This document shows positions 1 to 9,102 of a stretch of DNA of 64,000 nucleotides, piece after piece (the stretch's first letter is position 1; each line of letters starts with the position of its first letter). The notes below the pieces were generated by a model. The model did no database searches and was not told the origin of the DNA. It saw only the letters and a list, made by a program, of their open reading frames with translations. Position numbers and translations under genes: made by a program. Source of the stretch: Bombyx mori (taxonomy: Eukaryota; Arthropoda; Insecta; Lepidoptera; Bombycidae); NCBI RefSeq assembly GCF_030269925.1, contig NC_085133.1:5538001-5602000 (forward strand). The letters are read 5' to 3'.

Positions 1-1336
1 AGGTAAAGTTTTAATTGTGTTTCTGACGCTGCCAAAGTTCTATGTGTGAGATTATGCTTGTTATATTATTAGTTTTGACAATAAAAACAATTACAATATT
101 GTGAATTTTAGATATCAATAATGAATCTTATCAAAACTAACACAACAACAGTATGAAATTTCACAAATAAACTTGAGAGGTAGACACGATTTGCTACAGA
201 GGTAGGCAGAGAAGGAAAAAGACCCGTGTTAGTTCAAAACATTTACAAACACCACGTACTAATAATAGATTAAATCTGAAAAAATATTCCACAAACAGAA
301 CCGAAATACTTTCGACAAACGTTAAAATAACTGTAATGAATTTATATTGGGAAAGTCGGATCATAAACCTTGCTCAGACTAAGGTCAAATTCTTTCATTT
401 ACACCATTTGAGTCTTCTCAACGCGTGTTGTTCTAACGATATAAATAAACGCTCGTATAATTGTAGGATGATATGTTAAATTTCAAAAACATTACTACCT
501 AACCCTGGCATTTCAACCTTACTCAAGCTATTACATACGGGAAATAAAACAGAAATCTAATGTCATAGTTACGTTTAGACGAACGTACAAAAGATCCCTT
601 GTGTTTACAAGTGGCTGGCCATTTAGCCACGTTATCCACTCGAATAAGCCGCCGAGTGTATTTCGACTTAGATATTTAAGCTATGGAACTAATCTGCAAA
701 CCAGAGACTCTGGACTACGTCTTCAACTGACCGAAAGCAAATCTCAGAGGCTTTAGTCGTATTATTTCTAAAACCGGCTTCAGATACCGGACTTAATAAT
801 ATTTAACTAAAATGCAAGTACGCGTTATTTTGATTTCTCATTTACTTTCTATAAAGGTGTATCGTAAATGTATTCACTGATGTGTCTCACATTATCAAAT
901 AAATAATATGTAGTTTAAAAAACTAAAAAAATACGCTTTTATATAAAATCCAACTAAAAATAGAAAATAAATTTTAATAAAGTTGAATTAAAAATAATTT
1001 AAGAAAAAATGATATTATTGTAAAAAAAGCGTGGGGATAACGAATCAAACTGTTTTAAATATTGAATTGTCATCGGTCCTTAATAAGTATGCCAAATTTC
1101 GAGTTAATCCGACTTTTGGAAGGGGGTCAAAATCATGTTCGAAGATTCAGTTACATACATACGTCTGAAGCTAATAAAAGCGTATTAATAATGTTATTTC
1201 AATGTATGTATATGAGCCATGTTGATTAGTCACCGTCAGAGTATATTCATTTATCGGTTTAAAAAATCGCGTTTAATTTACTGGTGCTTGTTTTCATTAT
1301 TATAATTTAATATTTGTATACATTTGTTTACGGCAT
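1..1336. other. AT-rich stretch without recognised genes
   Basis: No open frame or repeat could be recognised here. If the DYRK2-like gene continues past its exon at 1746-1931, its next exon would be expected on the minus strand in or beyond this stretch. No match to the remaining kinase C-lobe was seen. Confidence 0.5.
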
Positions 1337-1675
1337 ACAGCCCACCTGATGGTGAGTGGTTACCGTCGCCCATGGACTTCAGCAATGCTAGGGGCAGAGC
1401 CAAGCCGCTGCCTACCGCTTAGTACTCTCCACAAGCCTCGTTTGAAGACGGACATGTCATAGCGCTCGAAAAACACCGTGGAGGGGAGTTCATTCCATAG
1501 CCGGATGGTACGTGGCAAAAAAGACCTCTGGGAACGCACTGTGGATGACCGCAGTGGCTCCAGGTAGTACGGATGAACTCTACTCCGATGGCGGGCAGTG
1601 CGATGGTAAAAACGAGATGACGGTATCATCTCGAACAATTCCTCAGAGCACTCCCCATGGAACATACGGTACAAA
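1337..1675 (-). mobile_element. 5'-truncated LINE 3' end (RT ORF C-terminus)
   Basis: On the minus strand an open frame of 104 codons (1360-1674) encodes the C-terminal tail of a non-LTR retrotransposon ORF2, with the motif FLPRTIRLWNELPS followed by RYDMSVFKRGLWRVLSGRQR. It is followed by a short 3' UTR with CACCATCAGGTGGGC-like sequence. A closely similar copy lies on the plus strand at 9977-10410, and shorter tails of the same family are at 16540-16760 and 55162-55279. The copy is truncated at its 5' end and keeps no A tail. It lies downstream of the last recognised DYRK2 exon, in the same orientation. Clade is probably jockey-like, but this is inferred from the tail only. Confidence 0.8.
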
Positions 1676-1745
1676 GTACAAGAATCTAGAAGTTTTTTAA
1701 TTGTACAAGAGTAATCAAATTAAAGATTAAGCGAATTGATTTTAC

Positions 1746-1931
1746 CTCCACTGAGCACGGTGGTTCCGTCGGCGAGGGTGGTTGCCGTGCAGTATCGCGG
1801 CAGGCCCTTGCTGCTGATGAAGTTCTTTGACCGTTTCCCCTGTTCTATTAACTTGGGGGGAGGCATGCCTAGCAGCTCTATGATGCATGCCATTTGGTCC
1901 GCTTCGTCTTCGCCGGGTAGTAAGGGGAACC
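1746..1931 (-). CDS. Dyrk2: DYRK2-like protein kinase, internal exon (C-lobe)
   Basis: This internal exon continues the kinase domain from the exon at 3506-3662. It reads [13 protein letters not shown], then [25 protein letters not shown] and DGTTVLSGG, matching the DYRK2/3/4 C-lobe (subdomains X-XI), where vertebrate DYRK2 has a very similar YPLLPGEDE and SSKGYPRYC. It starts after a TTACAG acceptor (1932-1937) and ends at a G|GTAAAA donor (GT at 1745-1744). Both flanking introns are phase 1, so joining to the upstream exon restores an intact glycine codon. DYRK2 kinases are dual-specificity kinases that autophosphorylate a tyrosine in the activation loop and then act on Ser/Thr of substrates. 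The next exon was not found in 1-1743. The frame is intact and shows no sign of decay, so this looks like a functional host gene. Confidence 0.9.
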
Positions 1932-2754
1932 CTGTAATGCGCATTGAAAAGATTTTGTATTTTCTCTAATGTCAAGTGATTTTCTTAAGTTTTTTTAGGA
2001 TTATTCTTATTCAACTATTTCATATATAATATTAACCTCAACAGGCATTTCAAAATACGAATACAGAACGAAATACGAAGTGTCGAATTGATTGAACAAG
2101 TAAAAGTGGACAAAAAATATGTCTATATCATATTATCTCTATATAATATATGATGTTGTTTACAATAACCAGTTAAATAATTTTAGCAGCGTCTGCTTTC
2201 ATTTAATTTCTTTTTTCTTAAAATTGTACGTAATATGAAGTGTTCATGAGTGCTCACAGTAACTAATCAGCAATATATAATATTAAGGTAGACGGTTGGG
2301 TTTAGACCACTTATCCGTGCTAGTTCTAGGCAAATTAATTAAAAAAAAAGGTTAAAACCTTTCCATTGCAGTTATACTAAGAGACATTGCTGATTGAAAA
2401 TTAATGCAAAGATTAAATGCAAATGTACCTGCATCAAAAGCCCTTACCTGGCTCATTTTTAAGGATCAAAATTTGTAACCGCTGAATAGTTAATGATTCA
2501 TGAGTGAACGTTTTAATCTGTCTAACGCGAACTCGTAGACGCGACCGGTTGGAGTCGTTTTTTTTTTTATACGTCTACAAAGTTGCGCCCTGAACTGCAG
2601 GTCGACTGAGACTTGCTAGAATTATAAACTAGTTAACTGGTAAATTAATTTGTCACATAACATTTTATTAATTGAATTTTTCGTGTTACCGTCACACCCT
2701 TGTCACAAAAATGAGCATGCCTCAAACTGACACATAATACTGCTTTAGAACTCT

Positions 2755-2940
2755 TTTTTTTTAGATGGGTGGACGAGCTCGCAGCCCACCTGCTGTTAAG
2801 TGGTTACTAGAGCCAATAGACATCTACAACGTAAATGCGCCACCCACCTTGAGATATAAGTTCTAAGGTCTCAGTATAGTTACAACGGCTGCCCCACCCT
2901 TCAAACCGAAACGCATTACTGCTTCACGGCAGAAATAAAC
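2755..2940 (-). repeat. Bm1 SINE, 3' part
   Basis: On the minus strand this is the 3' portion of Bm1, ending in an A run (T run at 2755-2762 on plus). It has the typical GGTGGGTGGCGCATTTACG block and the GTGAAGCAGTAATGCG block. It lies inside the DYRK2-like intron. Confidence 0.85.
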
Positions 2941-3239
2941 TAAAGTTAAGAACACATTAGAGTTCACTAAAAATTAATTATTCAGCATAGGTACTCGTAT
3001 TGTATGGGCAGACGATTACAGTGTGCGTCTGGTGTTACGTAACAGTCGAAGCCGTTATGTACTAAAACCCGAATTACTTCGATGCATGACTGACTTCACT
3101 ATCAACTGCATTAAAATAATTAATCGTTTTGGAAAAATAATGTAGATCTTTAGCAATGTCGCGAGCAGGTTCACACCACGACCAGGCTGTAGTACTCAAA
3201 ATGAAAATAAAAAAGAAAACATGGTAAAAATTTTGATGA

Positions 3240-3405
3240 GTTTTTTTTTAAACTGAGACTGTTAGAACTCAGCTCGCCTGACGTTAGTACGGAGCCCTTA
3301 AGCATCACACATGATTGCCGCCATCGACCTTTAGACATGAGTTCGAAGTCTCATTTGTATAACGTCTGTCAAGCCCCAACCGAAAAGCCGTCGCCCTGTA
3401 AATAC
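3240..3405 (-). repeat. Old, decayed Bm1 SINE remnant
   Basis: The order of Bm1 blocks (T run, CTCAGCTCGCCTGACGTTAGTACGG-like tail, GAGACTTCGAACTC-like block) is recognisable but heavily mutated, indicating an old insertion. Confidence 0.55.
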
Positions 3406-3505
3406 GCCCTTCCAATGGTAACAAACCGCTATCCATTGCCGCCAATTCTGATTCGGACCATCAGATGGATCTCGATTTTGTTGGAAAAAAAAGAAGTATA
3501 ATTAC

Positions 3506-3662
3506 CAATGAGTAACTCCGCGAGTATGCACCCAAGGGACCACATGTCGATGGGCATACCGTATCGGGCGCCCATCATCACCTCAGGCGCGCGATAGAAC
3601 CGCGACTGTATGTACGTGTAGACGCGTTGGTGCTCATAGCAAGAGCTGCCGAAGTCTATCAC
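3506..3662 (-). CDS. Dyrk2: DYRK2-like protein kinase, internal exon (DFG and activation loop)
   Basis: Minus-strand exon encoding [20 protein letters not shown], then [20 protein letters not shown] and [13 protein letters not shown]. This contains the Mg-binding DFG, the YTY activation-loop autophosphorylation motif, the SRFYRAPE P+1 loop and the DMWSLGC helix F motif. The SCYEH and [12 protein letters not shown] wording is typical of class II DYRKs (DYRK2/3/4; Drosophila Dyrk2/smi35A) rather than DYRK1A. The acceptor is TTCCTTCCAG (3663-3672 on plus); the donor is G|GTAAT with GT at 3505-3504. Joined to 1746-1931 it gives 114 codons of uninterrupted kinase. The exons for the N-lobe and the HCDLKPEN loop should lie at higher coordinates and were not recognised. 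If they lie beyond 9092, the 5.2 kb LINE at 3858-9092 sits in that intron in the sense orientation. Confidence 0.93.
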
Positions 3663-3715
3663 CTGGAAGGAAATAAAAGCGTTCATTAAATTAAAAGTGA
3701 GACCTTGGAAGTTAT

Positions 3716-3832
3716 GTTTCAAGGTGGGTGGCGGCATTTACGCTGTGGATGTCTATGAGCTCCAGAAACCACTTAACACCAGGTGGGCCGTGAAATCGTT
3801 CACCCAACAAAGCAATAAAAAAAAAACACTAT
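3716..3832 (+). repeat. Bm1 SINE 3' fragment
   Basis: The last ~110 bases of Bm1 in plus orientation, from CAAGGTGGGTGGCGGCATTT through AACACCAGGTGGGCCGTGA to an AGCAATAAAAAAAAAA tail. Confidence 0.85.
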
Positions 3833-3847
3833 CTACATGTTAACATT

Positions 3848-3854
3848 GATCTTA

Positions 3855-3857
<3 letters not shown>
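3848..3857. repeat. Target-site duplication of the jockey LINE (3' side)
   Basis: GATCTTATCT here is repeated exactly at 9093-9102, bracketing the LINE. It abuts the T run that represents the element's A tail on the minus strand. Confidence 0.9.

Positions 3858-3940
<83 letters not shown>
3857..3940 (-). repeat. A tail of the LINE (84-base T run)
   Basis: An unbroken run of 84 T on plus directly follows the target duplication and precedes the LINE 3' UTR. As the A tail of the minus-strand element it is unusually long. The exact count may include one base of the target site or assembly error. Confidence 0.85.
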
Positions 3941-3941
<1 letters not shown>

Positions 3942-4122
3942 TGATTGAAAGTTTACTGGTGGCCCGAAGGCCTTTCCAGTTTCACCAGGACAGGTGGGCG
4001 AGCAAAGGCTCAGCCAAGAGGGGTGGGATTTGCTAACAACTGCCCGAGCGCCTCCGAAGGAGACCTAACAACTCAAGAGCAATTGTTTCGCGAATGAATC
4101 TACTACCGGATCGGAATCGCGA

Positions 4123-4156
4123 CCCGCTGAGAAGATCCGGCGAGAAACTCAGCGGG
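4123..4156 (-). other. Conserved 3' UTR stem-loop of the jockey LINE
   Basis: In element orientation the 3' UTR contains CCCGCTGAG, a 16-base loop, then CTCAGCGGG, a perfect 9 bp stem. The same structure is kept at 10943-10976 and 29671-29705. In a related family at 15689-15722 it reads CCCACTGAG and CTCAGTGGG, a compensated base-pair change. This suggests an RNA structure, possibly recognised by the element's reverse transcriptase; that role is inference. Confidence 0.6.
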
Positions 4157-4168
4157 CTGATGCATGGG

Positions 4169-7053
4169 TTAGGTTGCACGTCGACCTCTTTGTCGAGTTC
4201 GACGAGTACGGTTACCGGGGTCCCTAAGCCTGCCCCTAGTATTAGAGCTGAAGGCATCTAATGCAAAGGTTATTGGATCTGATGGATCCGTAAGGACGTG
4301 TCTAGGGCGTCGACGGTGACTGGCTCCTGCATGATCAGGATTCGGGGAGTAGTCAGCGGCGGCAACGATAAGGCGATTATCATGACGCATAGCCTTATCG
4401 AAGTATCGTTCCGACGCTGACTTCATGTATTTCCGAATTGATTCGAGGCCCAGGTCGTCGTGTAGGTCAACGTTCCTCACGAACCACGGAGCCCCGACAG
4501 CTAACCTGCAAAAGCGGGATTGTAGGGATTGGAGGGTGTCTATGTGTGTGCGGGCCGCGTGAGCGAACACCACACTCGCGTAAGTCATGACGGACCTTAT
4601 GCAAGTTTTGTAAAGTGTCACCTTGTTCCGAAGGGACATTTTACTCCGCTTACAGATCATGGGGTAGAGTCTACCGAGAATAAACGCGGCACGGTCACGG
4701 ACTGATTTTATATGCGGGCGGAATGTCATCGATGCATCCAGGGTAACGCCCAGGTACTTGACCTTCCTGGCCCAGGGTATGGGTTGTCTAAAGAGAGTAA
4801 TCGGGGGTGTGAGATTCCTCCTCCTAATCCGGGAGGAAATCCGTGTGGAACTTCCCCTCTGAAATAGCACCGCAGTACTTTTCGCTGGGTTGATGTCTAT
4901 GCTTCCGAAAATGAAGCTTCAGAGCGCAGCCCTAGGGCTGCGCTCTGAAGCTTCTTCGCGATTAGGGACTTATTTCTACTAGAATAGTAAACAGTCGTGT
5001 CGTCGGCGAATAAAGCTAAATGGGTCGGCGGCGACCGGGGAATATCGTTGACGAATAAGCTAAATAGGAGGGGTGAGAGGACAGAGCCTTGCGGGACTCC
5101 AGCTGTGAGAGGTCGTGGGGAGGAGCGGGTTCCCTCGACTCGATATCGAAAAGAGCGGTTCGACAAGAAGTCCCGTATGATGAGCACGAGACTATCCGGC
5201 ACGCCCATGTTGAATAGTTTGAAAATCAAACCATTGTGCCAGACTTTGTCGAACGCTTTTGCGACGTCGAAGAAGAGAGCTCCCGTGTATAACGGTTTTG
5301 GTCGATTAAGCCCCACAAGAATGTGCTCCGTGAGGCGGTGCACCTGTTGAACGCATGAGTGATTTGTACGGAATCCGAATTGTTCATCGATGAGAATGCC
5401 CTTGGATGAGACGAAGTCTCTGAGGCGTTTGTAGAGCAGACGCTCATACAGTTTGCCTAGAGACATGAGGAGGCTAATCGGGCGGTAGCTCGTCGGATGA
5501 TTTTTTGGTTTACCGGGTTTATGTATGCCGATAACGTCCGCTTCTTTCCACACCGCGGGAAAGATACAGTTCGCCATAGCGGCATTGAAAATAGATGCCA
5601 ACATCACGATGAGTTGGACGGGTAGAAGTTTAATAACGCGGTTGGATATACCGTCGGAACCGGGAGCCTTGCGAGGACGTAGGTCTTTGATCAAGTCTTT
5701 AACTTCCATCGGGGTGACGGGTGGTAACGCATCAGAGGGTGGCAAGGAGGCTCTGCGTTCTACCTCACTGTCTACTAATTCTACATGAACAGGGTCCACG
5801 GATTGAGTGCTGGGCGTGCACTGGGTTTGCAATGTATCGGCCAGCAGCTCTGCTTTTTCGTCATCATCGAGCGCCGCGAGTCGGCCTGAGGGGCCTACGA
5901 GGGGGGGCATAGTTACTACCGTATCCGATTTGAGAGTACGAGCTAAGCGGTAGTAAGACCTTTGGGAGGGCGCGAGTCCTTCTAAGAAATCAGACCATCT
6001 GGCATCTCGGACTTCGGCGATGCGAGACTTTACGTCGCGTTGTAGGGCACGCATTCGAATACGATTTTCCGCGGTAGGATACCTGTCGTAGGCGCGTATC
6101 GAGGCGTTCTTAGCTCTAAGGAGTTCCCTAATATCGTCGGACAATTTGAAGCGGTGAAGGAAGTCCTCCGCTACAACTTGTTTCGATGACCTATCTAATG
6201 TCGAGGTGATGTGTGACGTTAAGATGTCTATGGCTTCAGCGGTATCCTGAGGAGACGGGATAGAGTCCGGGTTAAACGGGAGCGATGGTGGATCAGATTC
6301 AGCCAGGCTGATGCCCAGCGTGTGCCAATCCACCACAGTCCTCGTGACGGGAACGGAATCGGGAGCGCGACCGAGCTTCATAACGACGGGACGGTGGTCT
6401 GAATCTAACTCTGAAACTACTTCGATCGAGTGTAAGCGCAGAGTTACGTTTTTTAATAACGCTATGTCGAGTATATCCGGGCGATGCGCGATATTTAGCG
6501 GGTAGTGAGTCGGGGTTAGCGGAGCGACGATATCGAAGGCGAGATCATCGACTAACGCGTCAAGCCGCCTGCCATTCGGGGTTGTGGTGTGTGAGTTCCA
6601 CCTGATGTGTTTACAATTTAGGTCGCCCGCCAGAATGACAGAGCTCCCCATACCGAGCAGCGCCTCGATATCACTGCTTAGAACGATCTTATCCGGTGGA
6701 AGATAAACGGACGCGATAACGATCGGCGCGTGTCCCGTCAGTGAGATTCGGCACACTGATGCTTCGATATTAGCGAGCGCGGGAGGATCGAGCGGGACGC
6801 AATGCAGGGCTCTTCTATAGTAAATGACGGTACCACCACCACGGGCAGAGAGCCTGTCGTTCCTGACCATGTTATAGTTCGCGATTTTAGGGTCACGGCG
6901 CGCGGGCTTAAGTAGGGTCTCCTGCACTAAAAAGATATCAATTTGGTGGTCACGCAAAAAGTCAGAAACCTGATCACGTTGATTTGCGAGACCGTAAGCG
7001 TTAAAAAATCCTATCGTTACGGATAGGGGCTTTATTCTACTTATATACGCCAT
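4169..7053 (-). pseudogene. LINE ORF2: endonuclease-reverse transcriptase, broken by a palindromic insertion
   Basis: ORF2 starts at an ATG three bases after the ORF1 stop. Residues 1-228 are an APE-type endonuclease, with VQETLL (E45), AGDLNCKH (D144, N146) and a SDHRP motif near 218-222. The reverse transcriptase follows, with KAPGSDGISNRVIKL, SYRPISLLMSLGKLYE, motif A FFDVAKAFDKVWH, motif B GVPQGSVLSPLLF and motif C LALFADDTTVYY. The frame then runs into a 42 bp palindrome (4913-4954) and stops at 4897. The rest (4169-4870), in another frame, carries IDINPAKSTAVLF, the motif KVKYLGVTLDASMTF and the usual C-terminal region. Intact family members would be about 950-970 residues. The two parts together cover nearly the full length, so a single local event inactivated this copy. 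Domain calls are firm; clade jockey. Confidence 0.92.
4913..4954. repeat. 42 bp perfect palindrome inside LINE ORF2
   Basis: Two 21-base arms are exact reverse complements with no spacer, centred on CCCTAGGG. On the coding strand the first arm encodes the expected KLQSAAL; the second arm is its inverted copy and replaces the native sequence before IDINPAKS. It shifts the frame and ends ORF2. Confidence 0.95.
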
Positions 7054-7056
7054 TGA

Positions 7057-8730
7057 TTACCGGCGGAGTGAGGGGAGGACGTACGTATTTAATGACGCGT
7101 ATACGTCGGCGTATTCCTGCACAACGGCGATAAAGTGTTGTGCAGTGGAGGCAGCGCGAATGGCGTCGCCCAAAGCGTTAACGCGCTCAAAGTTGATCGA
7201 CTGAAAGAAGTCGATCGCTAAAGCGAGATTGTCGGACGCGGTCGGAGGGCAAGTCGCGGGAGAGGGACGAGTCGCGGGGGCGGGACGAATCGCGGAGGAG
7301 GGAGTTGTAGCCGTGTTCGTGTACGGCAGCGGTTTTGCCCAGGCCGAGACACTGGGCACCGCCGCCGGAACGAACGCTGGCTTAGCCTGCGACGCAGAGG
7401 GTGCCGAGGCTTTGATGTCTGGGCCGGAAGCTCGGAGGCGGTTTTGGCGGGCGACGCGGCGATTTATTTTAGGGGCTCGGGGGCAACCACGGTAATTCGC
7501 GGGGTGACCCTGTGTTCGACACAGGACGCAGCTAGGCGGTTCCGTCGCGGTTTTTTGGTCGCGAGTGCAGAGGGCCGTGGCGTGATCGCCCAAACACTTA
7601 ACACATCGGGGGCGCGCGTGACAGTTACGGGAAGAGTGCCCGTACAATTGACAGTTATGGCACTGGCTAGGAGTGCCTTTTTTATGGGGGGCTTCGACGG
7701 CGATACCAGAGAGCCTACAGACGGTCTGTGTGTTAAAGATTTTCTTACCCTCGGGGGTGGGCTGGAGAGCGACTAGAACCATATTATATGGCTCCCTACC
7801 GCGACCGGTGTGCATGCGGTGCACAGAATTCACTGGTAGGCCTTGTTCTAACAGGTCGGCTTTTACGAGCTCTACATCTAACTCTTTAGGGATTCCGCGT
7901 ATTACAACGCAGAGTTCGCGCTCCTCCTGGAGCGTATACGTATGGAAACTTATACGCTCCTTACGGAGGTAAGAAGAGAGGGCCCTATGGTCGTCGGGTG
8001 TTTGAACCTTAATTTGAATGCCGTTCGCGAGGTTACGGGCATTCGTGAAATTTATATTTTTGGCCTTAAGGGCCAGGCAAACTCGATCCCAAGCTGCCTT
8101 CTCCTGAAGGATAACCGGGGGAGGGGTCTGGGTTTTATTTTGTGCCACCGGACGCGGCGACGGAGTGGCACGGGCTGGGGGCGCAACGGGAGTCTGAGGG
8201 CGGGGGCGCGACGCGTTCACGGCTTTGCTAATTTTAGCGGCCGCGGGAGCTCGAGACTCCGCGGCACGCTTCTTACCCTTCTGTACCAGGGTGAATCCAT
8301 CCGTCGATGAGGCGGGGGCGAGGTCGACCTCCATGTCCGAGTCAGAGTCGGAGCACGAGGAGGCGGGTGCAGGCGACCTACGAGCAAGTGTAGGTGTTTT
8401 AGAGGGCGCGACGGAGGCCGCGGATGATCGCTCAGCTGAAACGATGGTCACGGCGGACGACGCAGCAGCTTTTCTCGCCAGTATAGGCGACACGGGAGCG
8501 GCAGGCACGACAGAGGCTGCGGTGCTCAATGCAGAAGCTCTGCACGCAGGTACAGGCGACGCAGGAGCAGCGAGCGCGGCGGAGTCCTCGAGAGGGCTCG
8601 CAGTGTGATTGGCCTTGAAGGCCAAAAACTCCGAGGCGAGCTGTGGGTGGCGAAGTCGGAGGAATTCCGCGAATACAGCGTCCATGATCGCTGAGTACCC
8701 AGGTGGGGCGGCCCCGGGTCTTGAAAACAC
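7057..8730 (-). CDS. LINE ORF1: gag-like RNA-binding protein with three zinc knuckles
   Basis: A 557-residue intact frame. The first ~200 residues are rich in Ala, Pro and Ser with an acidic DSDSDMEVDLAP patch near 130. Residues 208-345 look like the RRM-like region of jockey ORF1 proteins (VVIRGIPKELDVELVKADL). Three CCHC zinc knuckles follow at about 357-370 (CHNCQLYGHSSRNC), 376-388 (CVKCLGDHATALC) and 401-416 (CVLCRTQGHPANYRGC). In this family ORF1p coats the element RNA and carries it to chromatin. The stop TAA is followed after three bases by the ORF2 ATG, so ORF2 is probably translated by reinitiation. The start was chosen as the first ATG of the frame. No disruption is seen. Confidence 0.92.
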   Translation of the reverse strand: MFSRPGAAPPGYSAIMDAVFAEFLRLRHPQLASEFLAFKANHTASPLEDSAALAAPASPVPACRASALSTAASVVPAAPVSPILARKAAASSAVTIVSAERSSAASVAPSKTPTLARRSPAPASSCSDSDSDMEVDLAPASSTDGFTLVQKGKKRAAESRAPAAAKISKAVNASRPRPQTPVAPPARATPSPRPVAQNKTQTPPPVILQEKAAWDRVCLALKAKNINFTNARNLANGIQIKVQTPDDHRALSSYLRKERISFHTYTLQEERELCVVIRGIPKELDVELVKADLLEQGLPVNSVHRMHTGRGREPYNMVLVALQPTPEGKKIFNTQTVCRLSGIAVEAPHKKGTPSQCHNCQLYGHSSRNCHARPRCVKCLGDHATALCTRDQKTATEPPSCVLCRTQGHPANYRGCPRAPKINRRVARQNRLRASGPDIKASAPSASQAKPAFVPAAVPSVSAWAKPLPYTNTATTPSSAIRPAPATRPSPATCPPTASDNLALAIDFFQSINFERVNALGDAIRAASTAQHFIAVVQEYADVYASLNTYVLPSLRR

Positions 8731-8869
8731 TCGCCTTGCGGCGAGGCCCCAACTTCTCGGACCTGAGCGGTTCTATTGAACACAGGTGGCAATGCGGCGC
8801 GATTACTACAGGACAAAGAAAAAGCACAACAAAACAGAAATTACGAAAAGAAACAAAACAAATAAATAC

Positions 8870-9040
8870 TTGCAGGAAACCACTTTGTCGGCAGATGTAC
8901 CACGAACACAGAAACAACAAAAGGAAACAAAACAAATAAAAACTTCCAGAAAGAGCACTTAGTCGGCAGATGTACCACAAACACAGGCCGCGCGAACAAT
9001 GGCCGGGCTAACAAAAGCCGGGCGAACAAAGACCGGGCGA
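8870..9040 (-). repeat. Tandem repeats in the LINE 5' UTR
   Basis: Two ~74 bp units share AAACAAAACAAATAAA, a variable part, then CGGCAGATGTACCAC and AACACAG (8889 and 8963 mark the same point). Next to them are three to four ~15-18 bp units of the type GCCGGGCGAACAAA. Repeated 5' UTR monomers are known in several LINEs, where they act as promoter units; that role is inferred here. Confidence 0.75.
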
Positions 9041-9056
9041 TCGAGTGGACGATGAG

Positions 9057-9092
9057 CACGTCCGCACGTGACGGGTGCCTCTATCGGAATGA
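9057..9092 (-). promoter_or_regulatory. LINE internal promoter: initiator plus DPE
   Basis: In element orientation the 5' end begins TCATTC, matching the arthropod initiator TCAKTY with A+1 at 9090. GGACGTG begins at exactly +28 (9063-9057), matching the downstream promoter element RGWCGTG. No TATA box belongs to the element. This is the promoter architecture established for Drosophila jockey-type elements, and it places the transcription start at the true 5' end defined by the target duplication. Confidence 0.8.
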
Positions 9093-9102
9093 GATCTTAT
9101 CT
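9093..9102. repeat. Target-site duplication of the jockey LINE (5' side)
   Basis: GATCTTATCT, identical to 3848-3857, immediately outside the LINE 5' end. Confidence 0.9.

Larger units (their letters stand above)
1932..3505 (-). other. Phase-1 intron of the DYRK2-like gene
   Basis: This 1,574-base intron is bounded by GGTAAT-type donor sequence (GT at 3505-3504) and a TTACAG acceptor. It contains two Bm1 SINE remnants on the minus strand, 2755-2940 (moderately conserved) and 3240-3405 (strongly decayed). The rest is AT-rich with no recognisable feature. Confidence 0.8.
3858..9092 (-). mobile_element. Full-length jockey-clade LINE (L1Bm/BMC1-like)
   Basis: A complete non-LTR retrotransposon in minus orientation. 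From its 5' end it has an initiator/DPE promoter (9092-9057), a 5' UTR with short tandem repeats (about 8870-9040), ORF1 (8730-7057), ORF2 (7053-4169, broken), a 3' UTR with a conserved stem-loop (4123-4156) and an A tail of about 84 bases (T run 3857-3940). The 10 bp target-site duplication GATCTTATCT flanks it exactly. Family context: jockey-clade elements encode a zinc-knuckle ORF1 and an apurinic-endonuclease/reverse-transcriptase ORF2. The long uninterrupted A tail and identical target duplications suggest a recent insertion. The L1Bm/BMC1 name is a guess from memory; jockey clade is the safer label. Confidence 0.93.

Noticed and set aside
1512..1700. Plus-strand frame opposite the LINE tail
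   Set aside because: Antisense to the conserved FLPRTIRLWNELPS coding tail; no independent content.
3857..3940. T run as a transcription terminator
   Set aside because: It sits between the target duplication and the LINE 3' UTR, so it is the A tail of the minus-strand element.
7229..8608. Several plus-strand open frames opposite LINE ORF1
   Set aside because: They are antisense shadows of the GC-rich ORF1, which has zinc knuckles and a linked ORF2.
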